Below, piece by piece: positions 1 to 12,000 of a stretch of DNA of 64,000 bases (positions are counted from its first letter, which is position 1; each line of letters starts with the position of its first letter). The notes under the pieces were generated by a model. The model saw nothing but the letters and a program-made list of their open reading frames with translations, was not told where the DNA came from and did not search any database. Source of the DNA: Pseudofabraea citricarpa (taxonomy: Eukaryota > Ascomycota > Leotiomycetes > Helotiales > Dermateaceae); the NCBI GenBank assembly GCA_029641185.1, contig JAPWGK010000008.1, positions 868,001 to 932,000 of the forward strand. The letters run 5' to 3'. The translations under genes and the position numbers were made by a program.

Positions 1-1354
1 TTTTTGCAAATATGATTCGAAATAATACTGACCTTTGCCATACTCGCGTATTTCATTCTCCTTCCACAAGTCTCGTTCAATAATGTCGCTATACTTATTG
101 ACCCATAAATCATCAATGTCCGCTATGTCTCGACCAGTAATATTCACCTGCCTCTGATAACCTGCAACATCTGTGAGGTTCATACTCACTGTTCTGTTGA
201 CTCTATCCATGTCTTCTGGCCAACGAGAGCCGTACATGATACCGAGTCGCGCATATGCTACTTCTGTCATAAGAGGCCCAATACCTACTTGCTTCGGCCA
301 ACCCCTCTCTTCTTCGGTAATGTTCGCATTGTAGATACCAATGACATGGTTCACCAAAGAGTATAGGATCGGCCAACCTCCATATCTAGGTTCACTTCTA
401 GTGCCCCTTGTTTGATAGACTCCGTCTTCCTTTGACCACTGAGCCTGGTGAATGTTCAAAAAGAAATGGCTGTGGTCTACGATCATCACGGTACCGTTAT
501 CTGGAGCTTCTATCGTCCTCAAGGCCATGTCTTTCCTCTCTTGCGACTGCTCCCATGATTCGATACCTGCAATTGCACATGCCTCGTCAATCAGATCACT
601 AAGCTCGTTGTAAAACTGATTAGGTCGCGCAATTATTGCAGATTTGATAACAACACCATGGTCTTCAAATGCAATGCGTTTAACTTCTTCCAGCATATCA
701 ACAAATAGTACAAGAAGCTCGCTTTTCAAAAGACTACTAGATGTTGGTGCTGATCGAAACCATTTGGGCAACATAGCTCGCAGTCGTTTTTGGGCTCTCA
801 GCCGGGTAATAAAGCCCTTGTTTCGTAGGTAAGGTGGTTGCGGGTTGTATTCTTCCCTTTCAGGATAACAGATCTCTTCCAGGGTATCAAGCCACCTCGA
901 ACTATCCCGCCAGGGGCGGAAGGTTTTGGTGAGCTTTGAGCAAGTATGCTCAGCCCACTCTGTCTTTTCAGATGTGATCCAATTTTGTACTTTATTTCTC
1001 CATAGTTCGAGGTTAGAGATCGCGGGAAGATCGTCCAAGAGTACTGATTGGAATGGCGACTTTTTCAGTTCTTGGTGAAGTCGATGCATGACTAGCACAT
1101 ACTGCTCTCTCGTGGGAACAAGTGCCAAGGTTGTGAAGTTTGACCCATCGGTGATTACGGCAGTTCTATACAGTATCAACACTCCATCAATCCAATTAAT
1201 CATCCAGACTTGATACTGACGCTGTCAAAGTTGAGAAGTCTATCCCGATGGCATTGGGTTTGCCAGACCAATAACGGTCCCCCCTTTCGAAGTAGCATAG
1301 TCCTAATCTCGAAAAGCATAAGACTGAACATATAAACCCGGAGAAAAACAACAT
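1..1354 (-). CDS. Hsp70/actin-fold ATPase-like protein (partial, runs off left edge)
   Basis: The open frame runs leftward out of the window, so the C-terminus is missing. Model: exon 1 1354..1221, intron 1220..1166 (55 nt, GTCAGT...TATAG), exon 2 1165..1. Splicing joins the phases and yields GIDFSTLTATAVITDGS, which resembles the Hsp70 phosphate-1 loop (GIDFGTT-type). Further on, ARPNQFYNELSDLIDEAC followed by AIAGIE resembles the Hsp70 'PAYF...AxxAGL' stretch, and NGTVMIVDHSHFFLNI sits where phosphate-2 (DLGGGTFD) would be, but without the glycines. A divergent and possibly non-catalytic member of the Hsp70-like family common in filamentous fungi is my inference. The start at 1354 is simply the first in-frame ATG. 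The exon beginning at 1165 could instead be read from an ATG at 1203 without splicing. A GTCAGT near position 33 could be a further donor. Confidence 0.5.
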
Positions 1355-2315
1355 TATTTCGAGATTGAGGCTTCAAATCTCATTCTCGGAGTTCGACATA
1401 ATAAATGATCACTACGACAGGAGATTTTGGAAGAAAATCAAACGGGTTGTATCTTTTCGGCCTAGCCTCCAGCCACTGGCTGCTACCTAATTCTAAGCAC
1501 GTGACCACAACACACCACACTTACAACGACATCTCTACTGAGTCGCATTTCGACTCTCCGAACATCAGATCCTCCTAGTTGTCTTTTCTTTATACCAGCA
1601 AATCAAGTGATGTATTTGACTTGAGGAGCAAGAGCTAAAGAAATAAAACCAAGCCTAAAATCCATCGGCAGAAGACTTTTCTGAGGTTGAAGGCAGTAAA
1701 GCAAGTAAGCAAAGATCACAAAAGAGCACAACTTCACGAAGGCTCGCTTTTAGTACTTCTTGCCTTATCCAATAAGCACCAAGCAACTCTTGGAATTAGA
1801 TAGCAAGATAGCCTGAAATCCTTCAAATAGCTACTATTCTTGTCGCGTAGCCAGAACCGAAAATAGCCCGCGGGATAATGGGGAAAGAATTACGATCGGA
1901 TCCTTCTGATGTGGGGAGTTAGTATTCGGGAGGGGGAAGCAAACAAGCTTTTCGATATCCGAAGGCTACTCTAAGTGGGACATGTCGGGAAAATGGGGTA
2001 CAAGAGATAGCATTTGTCATTCTGGTTATTTTTGCATTCTATTCCTGGGAAATAGTCAACCACATACTGAAGCACTACCAATCATCTTTCAAAAGGAATA
2101 TCCAAGTATTTCATTGAAAAATACGAAGCAGACTCAAGATTCATATTCTTGAGTATCCTTGTCCTTCTTTTCAAAGAAAAAAGGAAAAAGGTTCCAGTCA
2201 TCATCAACCATTCATCCTTCGTAAGAAATATACAAATTCTCCTAAAAGAATCCATCACCATCATCAAGTCGTTCTTTTCCTGCAAGTTCATCCCTCCTCT
2301 CCACGCTATCAGCAT
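1355..2315. other. intergenic
   Basis: Upstream region of the Hsp70-like gene and 3' flank of the HNH nuclease gene, both on the minus strand. The 77-codon minus frame at 2082-2315 abuts the nuclease stop codon and has no family features, so I read it as 3' UTR. Nothing else is recognisable. Confidence 0.6.
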
Positions 2316-3036
2316 TTAACAGGTGTTCAACATGGAAGTCAAGGCGGTTCTCTCAGCACTGGTGACAGTAAGAGAGTAGACGCTCTTGACCTTGACCCAC
2401 ATTCTAGCGTACGTGCAGTAGTAAGAGGCTATACCAATTAGCGACGGATGTTCGAGGATTGCCTTGAGTGACTTACTAAGCGGGGGCTTCCAGTCCTCAG
2501 GGCCCTTGTCTCCCTTGCTCTGGTTGACATTGTCGGTGACGGCAAGCAGTTGAGGATTGGTCAAGTCATTGGCGAATGCCTGTCGGCGAGCAGTGGTCCA
2601 AGAAGCAGCACCAGATTTCCAGGCGTTGCTCAATGGGACCATGTGGTCAATATCAACGTCTGAAGCCGCAGTCCAAACACCACCATCGTAAGGAGACACC
2701 CACTAGACACTCGTTAGTTTAGATTCTCTTCAAGGATAAGATTTGACATACTCGGCCGCTGGTAGCGGAGCAGTCACTGCCTTGCACAACGCTGGTTCCG
2801 TCACGAGCAAGCACAACCTCACGAGTGTTGCAGGCGCCAGATTGAGTGATCCAGTGAGGGAAAAGATCACGGGAATAACCGTCCTGAGGGCCTTGGGCTG
2901 CAGTAGTGAGACCCGCAAGTTGGGTTCTGGCAGTTGCAGCCGTGGGAATTCCAGGAGGAGTTGGAGCTGGGGCTGGAACTGGGACAGCCAAAGCAAGAGG
3001 GGCGAGCACAAGGAGGGAGAGGGCAGAGACGAGCAT
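2316..3036 (-). CDS. secreted HNH nuclease family protein (DUF1524/GmrSD-type)
   Basis: Two exons: 3036..2752 and 2702..2316. The 49-nt intron (GTATGT...CTAG, branch CTAAC) joins phase 0 to phase 0 and gives 223 aa. Residues 1-17 form a signal peptide (hydrophobic stretch ending LALA), followed by a Pro/Ala-rich linker. The C-terminal half carries the family core: DIDHMVPLSNAW with the metal/catalytic His, then NPQLLAVTDNVNQSKGDK and PEDWKPP. This is the fungal and actinobacterial extracellular HNH endonuclease pattern, so the protein should cleave DNA or RNA outside the cell in nutrition or competition. That role is inferred. Four cysteines could form two disulphides. A TATAAA lies about 70 nt upstream of the ATG. 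Confidence 0.88.
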
Positions 3037-5879
3037 GATGAACAGGAGAGGCGGTGATGATGAGGATGGAGGTGAGGATTACATTTCAGGATCCCCAGAG
3101 AGGCTTTATAGAAAAACAGGAAGTGATGATCGCAACCATCGTGAGCCAGCAACTCTGCCCTGTCAATCTAATCCCCTATCAGCGCACCCACCCCGCTTGT
3201 TCCTGAATATCAGAAGCGTCTGCCCCTCAGATTCCACGTGCAAGCCTTCTCTGCCTTGGCATCACAATCGAGCTTCCATTTTGAGAAGCTCAAGATTGAA
3301 AGATAACCAGCCAATCCATCCAGAGCGCCCACATGTGTTCGGATGCTCGGTACCGGTCACAGAGAAGGAGGAAGGGTCTTTTCAGAAGGAATAATAACCT
3401 TAAAAGAAGCTTCCAAGTTTCCAAGACCAAGTGCTTGGCATGGCCAATCCGTTTGCTTGAAGTACCGGCGTGTTTCTTACCACCTTCCTTATCGAGCAAT
3501 GCCGCTCCTGCCAAGAGATGTGCATCGAGCGTCGCGAAGTCCGCCCAAGATGACCTGCATTCCATCGTGCCCTATCTCGACTTCTCATTGACTCGACAGG
3601 TACCGGCAGATAAGGATTTAAGCATAATTAAGTGCTTTGTTATTGGGGTATAGCGGGAGGCGCCGGTGAGCGATTGGAATGACAAACTGAGAAGGAGAAA
3701 CATGATAATAGCGAAAGTCAATTGCATACCGCCATGCTGAACGGCGTGCAGAGACTGGTGCGAAGAATGGGGACGCTGATCAGCCCGGTCAAAGGCTTTC
3801 CAATCTGTACCATTGGCCGCCAGATCCGTCCAGTAACTTGTTGTGGAACTGGAGAGGCCCCATGCCAATGCTACAATCAGAACGCCAGCCAGCCCAGCTT
3901 CATCCATTTTCGATTCGCTTGAGTCTTAATCCATACCGGTCGAGATCGTATTCGTAGTTGTTGCGCCGATATCTTTGCCATTGTAGATTGCGGTTGCTAA
4001 CCTGTTTTCCTACTGCTGAACCCCATGCTGCTTGTATATTTGAGTCAAGCCCTTGCCTATTGATGCGACTCACCTGCATACTCGGCGCATAGCTGGTAAT
4101 ATACCTACCTGTCCCTTCATTGCAGCCACAGTGCGAAAGGAAGTTGTGTAAGCAATCATTATCAATAACCGGACGGTCCCGACAGCCAACCTGAAAAGTA
4201 ATGAATGGTACTTGGTTGCATGTGTAAGCCGATAATGGAAGTTGAGTATGTCGAAGTCATTCAATCCGAGGAGATGTGGACCACAGGTGAGGCATTCGGT
4301 ATATTGTTCTCATTTCTCGTTGCAGCTCCGCGTAACATTGAAGCGACTCTTCCTGCTATAGAGACCTTTGATACTTCTTCGCTGAAATTTGGCACTTTGC
4401 TGTTTGTTTATGTAATTCCAAGTATCCGCTGCAAAGGGACCCAGTTTCCAAGCAATACAAATCAAGTCTTGCCATCAATATCGATCGAGGTGGAAGGCAT
4501 GTTGGCATATTCGTGATGATCTCGTGGGATGATACTACGCAGGCTTTGTAATGGCTGTAGATGAGGCAGATAGATGATTATTATGGTAGGTCAATCTGCA
4601 AAAGACCCTCATTAGTATCAGCTCCAAATGTTTCTCAATATACTGACTCACTATCCTTGGGATGTTATTAGCACCAACGGCCCATTTATCGATAGACCAA
4701 GACGAATAAATCTACCAGTGACTGAGGCTCCGCAGCATCTTTGCTGTAGACAGATTCAAGAGAAACTGGTGCAATTGAATTCAAGACTGGCTCCCATTGC
4801 AGGTCAGTGACGGTCTCCCATCGCTTCATTTATTGTAGCACTGGCTGGGGAGACTTCGGGACGGTTCCTACGCAACGTAGAGCTATTAGTAGCCTCACCG
4901 GCAGATTTCAGCTGATGCCTCATCGGCGTGTCAGTTCGGAGGGTTCTCCAATCTTGTTATTGTATCAAGATGCAGACAGTAGCGCAGCTTATGTGTCGTG
5001 TAAACAGAAAGAAGCACTTGCAAGTCTGTCATCAACCTTGCGAAAACGAGAGTCGGACGAGTAGAAAAGAACGAAAAGAGCAAACTTGGCCAGAACACCA
5101 TTACCGGAACACGCAACAGATCTTTGAAAGCAATAGGGGCTGGAGTGATCAATTGGTGAGGGAAGTTGATGATTCAAATACCACGAACGCGTTTGCAGGA
5201 TTTTCTTCAATGCTACCACGTGACCCGGAGGTCTCCGCCGCTTGGCAATACTTGGTTGATCGCGAAATCCCTTCTGGCCTTAAAACCGATGTTATATGTA
5301 GTGTTTCAGGCACTATGCCTGTTTACTATGCCCAATTCCAACAAAAATGCCTACAAAAAGAGACGTAGCGAAAATGAAATTTGGCTCCCCCAGTCATGAA
5401 CCTTGATGTACCCCAGGTTTAGTTGGGAAGAAATGGTATTGTCTCAGTCAACGATTGAGAAAAAAACCCGAGTTTATATTTAAGTTTTCGGCATTCTGCT
5501 AAAATGCCTTCTAGATACTTTATGAAGAAGGTGGCTTGTGATTTATACGGCTCCTAACTTGCTGCTGCCTTGAAATAAGCGATGGACATTATATTGTTGA
5601 TTCCCATTCTAGCCCTTGTTGCCAAGTCATTACAGGAACGACATCGATTATACGAGATAGCCAAATGAAGTTCGCAGTCAATATAGCTGAATGAAATACA
5701 TCTACTAGTAGAAATATTAATCTTCAATGCGATTTCTATCTCCTTGAAGACGACCAAACATACCATATGTGCTTGATAGGTACCGAGACTATTTTCGAAG
5801 CCTCTCTCGCTTAACTTCCTGAACCAGCGGGCGCAGGCAACCCTCGTTTCCTACAGAATGAAGAATGCTCGTTTACATA
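3037..5879. other. gene-poor intergenic stretch
   Basis: About 2.8 kb with only short overlapping frames on both strands, for example a 111-codon minus frame at 3572-3907 with two hydrophobic stretches and a 146-codon plus frame at 4928-5368. None shows a family motif, and none could be extended by plausible splicing into a recognisable protein. It may hold decayed genes, but I cannot name any. Confidence 0.5.
3105..3110 (-). promoter_or_regulatory. TATA box of the secreted nuclease gene
   Basis: TATAAA on the minus strand about 69 nt upstream of the ATG at 3036. It implies a short 5' UTR. Confidence 0.5.
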
Positions 5880-6377
5880 TCAATCCAAGAATACACCAGT
5901 AGCCAGAACAGCTAACAACATTATGCCACAAAGTACAGAACCATTTCCAATCACCGAAGCACCTGATCTCATAATCGTAGCCTCATACTCCAGCGCCTTA
6001 TGAATGCAAGTCTGCATGGAATCCGTACTATTCTGCCAGTCCACGAACAAGGAATCCTGGCCACATTTATTATAATGCTGGAAGATCAGTCTCGGCGCAG
6101 GCCGTGTGGCCGGCTCAGTGAAGCTGCCCAGGTGGCCACAATTCCTAGTCATGGCCGAATACAGTAGTTGAGGCATCTGAAGAAAGCGGCTGTTGCAGTG
6201 ATCGTATACTCCTGTGATAACCGGGATGAAACTGAATTGATAACTGTGACAGCCAGCATCAAAGCTCTTGAAGGGTACCATCTTTGCGTGGTTCAGAGAT
6301 GTATCTGCCAGAACGGCAGTGGAGGGTCCGAAAACTAAAAGACATCCTAGCATCAGAGTTGAGATTGTGAAGTGCAT
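5880..6377 (-). CDS. small secreted Cys-containing protein with GPI-type C-terminus
   Basis: Unspliced, 165 aa. I chose the ATG at 6377 rather than the upstream in-frame ATG at 6488 because it gives a clean signal peptide (MHFTISTLMLGCLLVFGPST, cleavage near VLA-DTS). The mature part has five cysteines spaced over about 100 residues. It ends in a short polar segment (SGASVIGNGS) followed by a hydrophobic tail (about 17 residues, ending ATGVFLD), as expected for a GPI-anchor addition signal. It is therefore probably displayed on the plasma membrane or cell wall. I do not recognise the family. An odd cysteine count suggests one free thiol or a dimer. Confidence 0.6.
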   Translation of the reverse strand: MHFTISTLMLGCLLVFGPSTAVLADTSLNHAKMVPFKSFDAGCHSYQFSFIPVITGVYDHCNSRFLQMPQLLYSAMTRNCGHLGSFTEPATRPAPRLIFQHYNKCGQDSLFVDWQNSTDSMQTCIHKALEYEATIMRSGASVIGNGSVLCGIMLLAVLATGVFLD

Positions 6378-7672
6378 TCTAGACTCAAGTGCTGGTATAT
6401 CAAACGAGGTTTCTTCTCGATACTTAAAGAGAGTGGAAGAGTCAACATGTACGGCCTCTGTCGGTGGATGCTCATGTTTTCTTATCAACTTTATATTACG
6501 TTATCCAAAATTACGTATGGGGTACTAAAATGTGTTACTGGGTGTCATTTTGCTGGTATTACAGATAGACTTTTGACGGTGCCATACTAAGCAATACCAA
6601 CATCCTCCAAAGAGTATCGATTGGCGATAGGGCTGAAAACTCTAAACCATATTCTTTTGTCGACCAAGTTCTGCGCACTAGAATCTACATGAAGGGAGCT
6701 CGCGTGACTCGAACAGAGCCCAGCATTAGAAGCATGTTACCTTGTGGTCTAGAGCGAGCCTCAAAACGTGAACTCCTAGCCCGCATATGGCGATTACTGA
6801 TATTGGTTATCTAGCGCTCTCAGCAGAACCCAAGATTTCGCTAAGAAATAACTGTAAATGCTCTGTTCAAAGTCAACAAGCAGTCCTTTCATTTAGAAAG
6901 CTGTCACCTTCTCCTATCAAACTGCTGTCAGATGAAAACGGGAATTACCGTTAAGACAGTACATAATACAGTCAAACGTTCCCTAAAACTTGTCAAGCTA
7001 CTACCCAGAGATCCCTTGTTCTCTGAGGCTCTGAGTAAAACTTATTTATTGTTGAGCCAGGAGACTAAAGAGTCCCACCCCACTAAAAACTCGTTTTCCC
7101 CTGCGCTACCTCGCTAAAATAAGCTTGCATCTGATCTCCGGAATCTGTTGAATGATCTATGAGCAGGAAGTCATCCATGAAAAGAACATCATTCTATGAC
7201 GAGTCAAGTTTATCCTTGTTCATCTTGCATTTGGAAGGGGAAGACGACCTTACATACTTTGCTATTTGTTCGTAAATGGTACATAAAATGCCCTCGGGTC
7301 TCCGAAAGGAACGAAAACAAGGCGTGTTTGTATGAGGAGAGATTAAAGACTCGCAGTTTATGAAGGTTATGGCCATTGTTAGCGGTTATTGCTCGCAGCT
7401 TTATAATCGAGTTAAGTATAGATACATACCTAAGTGAGCATTTAGCAGCACTGAAGTTATCAGACAGATTTGTAGAAGCACGAGCAAAAACCTTCAAGGC
7501 CGAAATGAAAGCTCAATAACATTGTGAATGTCCATTCATTAAATCAATCTAGGCTCCGAGATTTTTTAGCTGAGATTCACCGCCCGACAACCCATCTCCA
7601 ACTCCAGAGAAAATTCGCAAAGATCCAGCACCCATGTAGAACCGCCACAGATTCGAGAATCATTTTCAGCAT
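6378..7672. other. intergenic
   Basis: About 1.3 kb, AT-leaning, with only short frames (a 95-codon minus frame at 7210-7497 and a 61-codon plus frame at 6932-7117) that lack recognisable features. It is the promoter of the GPI-type protein (minus) and the 3' flank of the minus gene ending at 7673. Confidence 0.5.
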
Positions 7673-8527
7673 TTAGATTAAATCCTGGCTTGTGGCATCA
7701 AGCCAATACCAGGGGTCAATATCTTCCTCCATAGCCATCGGTTCTTCATCAAGAACTACATGCTCATTCTCCTGACCCATATCATCGTCATATTCATGCT
7801 CGCCATCTTGTTCCTCCTCATTATCGTCTGCATAAACAAGAGGCGCGTTAATGGGAGTCCAGCCGTGAACTCTCTGCAATACGGGCTCCTTTGGCTTTGG
7901 CTCGGATGCAAAGACCGGCGCGTCTTCAAAGATAGCGAATTGCTGAGACCTTCTGCGTTGAGATGCTGCTTTGAAGCGTTTTGCAAGGGGTGATGCCGGG
8001 CTTAGTCGAATGACATGCTTGGACTTAGACCTCTTCCTTTTGAGGGTTGATTTAAGGGTTATTGAAAGCTTCTTGGCAGGAGAAGCGTTTTCGGTGGTTG
8101 GCGACGTAGCAGGTGTGCATGGCGGTGTTTGTAGACGGGTTGAGATTGCAACTTCGAGCTGGTTGATCTCATCGAGCCTGTCTTCCCAGTACTTCTGTGA
8201 CTCGGCGAACGCAGCTTTCACATCATCTGCCGTGGCTCCTAACAGAATCAGCCTATACCACCGAGGATAAACCAATCTGCTTGAAGGTAAGAAAGGGAAA
8301 GAAGCGCGCTTACGGTAGGTAGGGCCCCAGAATTTGTTGGAGACCTTCGATTTGATGTTAATGGCGTTTCCAGCTTCATCATCATCTGATGATGGTGAGT
8401 TAACTTGTTCCATCTTTTCAACCCGGAGGAAGGAAGGGCGTTGAGTGCTATTGTTATCGCCCATTTCGCTGCACTTGGAGTTGGAGTTATTTGATCCTTC
8501 ATCTGAACTTGCGTATTCTATATCCAT
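7673..8527 (-). CDS. hypothetical nuclear-type protein, basic centre and acidic C-terminus
   Basis: Single open frame of 284 aa starting at the ATG at 8527. The N-terminus is Ser/Asp/Asn-rich. A more ordered part around residues 65-130 (KFWGPTYRKRASF, then DVKAAFAESQKYWEDRLDEI) could form a helix pair. It is followed by a TPP/SP-rich basic region with likely bipartite nuclear localisation signals (KSTLKRKRSKSK, SPLAKRFK). The tail is strongly acidic (EEEQDGEHEYDDDMGQE) and ends in DPWYWLDATSQDLI. The layout suggests a nuclear, possibly chromatin-associated or transcriptional protein. I do not recognise a family. The GTAAGC near 8313 looks like a donor, but the acceptors I tried lead to in-frame stops, so I left the frame unspliced. 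Confidence 0.6.
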   Translation of the reverse strand: MDIEYASSDEGSNNSNSKCSEMGDNNSTQRPSFLRVEKMEQVNSPSSDDDEAGNAINIKSKVSNKFWGPTYRKRASFPFLPSSRLVYPRWYRLILLGATADDVKAAFAESQKYWEDRLDEINQLEVAISTRLQTPPCTPATSPTTENASPAKKLSITLKSTLKRKRSKSKHVIRLSPASPLAKRFKAASQRRRSQQFAIFEDAPVFASEPKPKEPVLQRVHGWTPINAPLVYADDNEEEQDGEHEYDDDMGQENEHVVLDEEPMAMEEDIDPWYWLDATSQDLI

Positions 8528-9000
8528 GGCCCATTCGCTCTTGTTGCTGGTGTGTTGTTGTGTGTGAGGTCGTAGCTCGCTTAATAAGCGAGGAGTTCAG
8601 ATCCATCACGGAATGCCTGTCTTGTTCAGTAAAAAGAGAATGTGACTGGCATATGACGCCTAGGAAGATACATTGGCTGGGTTGCTTGGAGGTTGTGTCG
8701 AAAACATACGTTAGCGAGATCAAGGCAACAGATTGAATGGAAGCGATGGTGAATAACTTCGGCTTTTGAATACATTCACCCTACATTTGCGAGAGCGTGC
8801 GATGACTACCTAAGAGCAATCTGAGGGGTTCAAATAAAACAGAATATACCACAGCTTCAATAGGACCCAAAGAGCAAGAATTAAGTCAATAATATTGAAG
8901 CTTGGTATACACAAGCCCATGTTTCCCCAGCCGTTGAAAATATACAAATGGATCTCGGTAGATACATACAGCTGATTAGCCAAACTCCCTGGGTATAATA
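8528..9000. other. intergenic
   Basis: 473 nt between two minus-strand genes: the promoter of the 284-aa protein and the 3' end of p150Glued. Nothing distinctive. Confidence 0.5.
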
Positions 9001-12000
9001 TCACACAAACCCTACAGTCTCTCTAAAATTATCAAAGCTATCTGGGTCAACAATCTCAACCTCTCTTCCCCTTCCTGAACCTTTCTCTTCCCAGTCGGGT
9101 AGCCTCAGCTCAACTTTTGCAGCTAGTTTACCTTTCCGTTTCTTGTCCAGAGACAGTCCCTTATTAACATCACGCTCAACAAGGACCTTGCCTTTCTTGG
9201 TTACGGCTTCATGCCAACTGCACCACGACGCATAATCTTCTCTTTGTTTTGCAACATGGTATTGGGGTGTGGTCTTTGCAGGTCGCCAAGCCAGCCTATT
9301 CTTGGGCATAGTGCTGAGGTCGTATATCTTCGCATTGGTAGTCAGATTCAGAAGTTCGTTGAGGACTTCTTGCCCTTCAGCGACAACCAAAGCCTTTCGT
9401 TTCTCCTCGTTAGGTATTGGAGTGGTGAGTGGTGCCTCAAGCCAATCCAATGACCGAGATTCTGTCATGCGTGCGCGGCGACTATCCTCACGAAGATATC
9501 TTATGGCTGCCTGAAGACTTGCGATTTCTGCTTTCAGCGCCTCCATCTCTCGTGCAGTAGCGACTGCACGTTCTTGGCCAGCCTTCGATCCCGGGGCGAC
9601 CTCAATTGTCTTTGTGTCTCCGGCTATCTTCTTCCACTTCTCCTTGTCAGCTTCCATCGCGGCTAGCTCCTTATTTTGGGTTTCGATTGACTCGGAAAGC
9701 TCAGCCTCTCGTTTCTTGGCATCCTCAATCCTCTTCTCTAGCTCAGTAATGCGTTCATTCTTCTTGGTAGCATCGCGCATGCGACTCTCAAGAAGCTCAA
9801 TCTTGACTGAAGCCTCTTCAAGAGTTTGATCTCGCATAGCAATCAATCGTAAACGTTCATGATTGTCGTCCTTTAGTCGGCGCATCTCTTCTTCTGCATC
9901 AATTGGAACAGTTTTTGAAGACTTCAGCTCTTGAGACCGAAGAATCCAGGGCGCAGGTGCACGTTCGAATTCCTGGGTCAGCTCAAGATCAGATGTCATG
10001 GTAGCCAAATCAACGAGAGCTGTATTAAGTGTCCGTAGCTTATTCGTGTAGGTAGAGAATAAATCTGACTCGCTAGATGAAAATACTGATGACGTAGTGC
10101 GATGGATCGTGCTCTGAACCTCTAGATAAGTGAAAGGCTCAGCTCTTCCCTCTTCGTGCAAGAGAGTGAAAAGGTCCTCTCCCATACGGCGGGTGTAAAC
10201 TGCCAACTCCTCGGTAGATGTTTCGCATTGCTCAAAGCTCTGTACAGTGTCTGGCATTAGAGACAAAGATCGAGATTTGAGATCTTCTAACGCCCTGACT
10301 GCTTTTCCAATGATGACTTTTGCGCTGCGAGTTTGTGAGATGACATAGTCAGACTTTCGGATGAAGTGTTGGGCGAGCTCGTCCTCGTCCCCTTGGCTAG
10401 GAATTACATTCTGTACCATGATCCTAGCAGCTGACATGGCAGCTGCAGCATTTTCAAGGTGGCTTTGCATGACCAAGGTTCGCATGTGGATATCATCAGC
10501 ATAACTCTCCAAGTCCGTTGAAATATGAACCTCAGCCAGGTGAGACATGAGAGCGATAGTACGCTGAAGCTCGCTGGCGCATTGCTTCTCTTTGAGCTCG
10601 TCTCGTCTCAGTCCATCAATCCACCCATTTAATGCTCTTTCCACAGGTTCTAGCTCATATAGAGCGCCTTCAAACTTGGCGAACTCCTCAGTGGAGCAGT
10701 GACTGATAGCATTCACAAAACGATCGCACATAGCTGCAACCCATGAAAGCTTGTCAAGGATATCGCAGGCAGCAAATATATCATCTTCATGGCCTTGTGG
10801 TGGCTGTCCATTTACTCGCTCCTTGACAAAACCGTGTAACAGATTGGCCTTGAATGCGACCCTCTTGAAACGCAATAGCGCTAAAACAGAGTCTCGTTCA
10901 ACTTGGAAGGCTTCGGGGAGGAACAACTGCACAATTGCCAAATGCTCAGACGCTTCCTGGGCATCAAGACGGCGAAGCTCGAGATCAATGGTCTTGACCT
11001 GGGTCTTCGCTGCAGAAACTTGTAGCTTCATGTTCAAGTCCATCATGGCTCGAGATCGGCTATTCAGTTGTTCTGACTCAGTCTCAGTTACAGCATGAGA
11101 TGCTCGCATGTCTTCCAAGTCCGTCTGTAGGTTCGTGACAAGTTCTCGGAATCGCGAAAGCGTATACTCCATATCCTCGAGTGCTTCTTCTTGTTGTGCA
11201 GCACGTCGAATTTGCTCATTGATGATGCTGTCTTTGAAATCAATGTCTTCCTGCATTTCTTTCTCTGTTTCCACATGATTGATTTCCAGTTCGTCGTTCA
11301 GTTCTTTCAAGCTCTCAAGGTCCTCAATTGTAACCTTGAGTTCCTCAATCTGCTCGTTCATACTCATGTTCCTTTCCGTAAGCTCCTCAATCATATCTTC
11401 AGCACCAAGCGCGTTATCGAGTTGTTGTCGAAGATCCTCGATTCCAGCTTCAGACTGGGCAAGCTTTTCCTTGGCCGTCTCGTAGTGTTCTTTGACACTC
11501 CCAAATTCCCGAAGGTCCTCTTCCAAGCTTTTGATCTCATCCTTCAGCTCAGATTCCGTTTGTTGTGTCATGTCCCGTAAGCGTAGAAGTGCCTCTCTTA
11601 ACCTTTCATTATTCCGCTCCATCTGGAGCCATCCTTGACTTGTCTTTTCTTCTGGGCTCATCTCCCCACCCAACTCTTCATTTTCCTCCCTTAGTACCTC
11701 CACTTCTAGCTCAAGTTCTTCAGTCTTCTGCTTAAGTGCCTCCAGTTCTCCTCTTAGAACCTCTGCAGTTTCCTCAGCCATTTCTCTATCAAGAGTGGCC
11801 ATCTCCACTACAATATCATGTTCAGCCTGGATATTCTCAATTTCCTCGAAACGAGCTTCCGACTCCTTTATTTGTTTTCGTAGGTCGGTGACTTCCTGCT
11901 GTTGCGGCTGATATTTGGATTGTAGTTTCTGAATGATACTTTCGAATTTATCTCGCTCAGTTTGTATCTTGTCCAGAGCCTTCAACTTATCCCGATCCTC

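Noticed and set aside
3290..3907. Minus frames of 91 and 111 codons with hydrophobic segments
   Set aside because: No recognisable signal peptide plus domain architecture, and they overlap plus frames of similar length.
4628..5399. Overlapping plus frames of 60-146 codons
   Set aside because: No family features, two frames overlap each other, and no splicing produced a coherent protein.
7210..7497. 95-codon minus frame
   Set aside because: Composition and lack of motifs fit chance in AT-rich intergenic DNA.
8313..8373. GTAAGC...TATAG as an intron in the 284-aa nuclear-type protein
   Set aside because: Splicing at this site brings in an immediate in-frame TGA. The unspliced frame is open.
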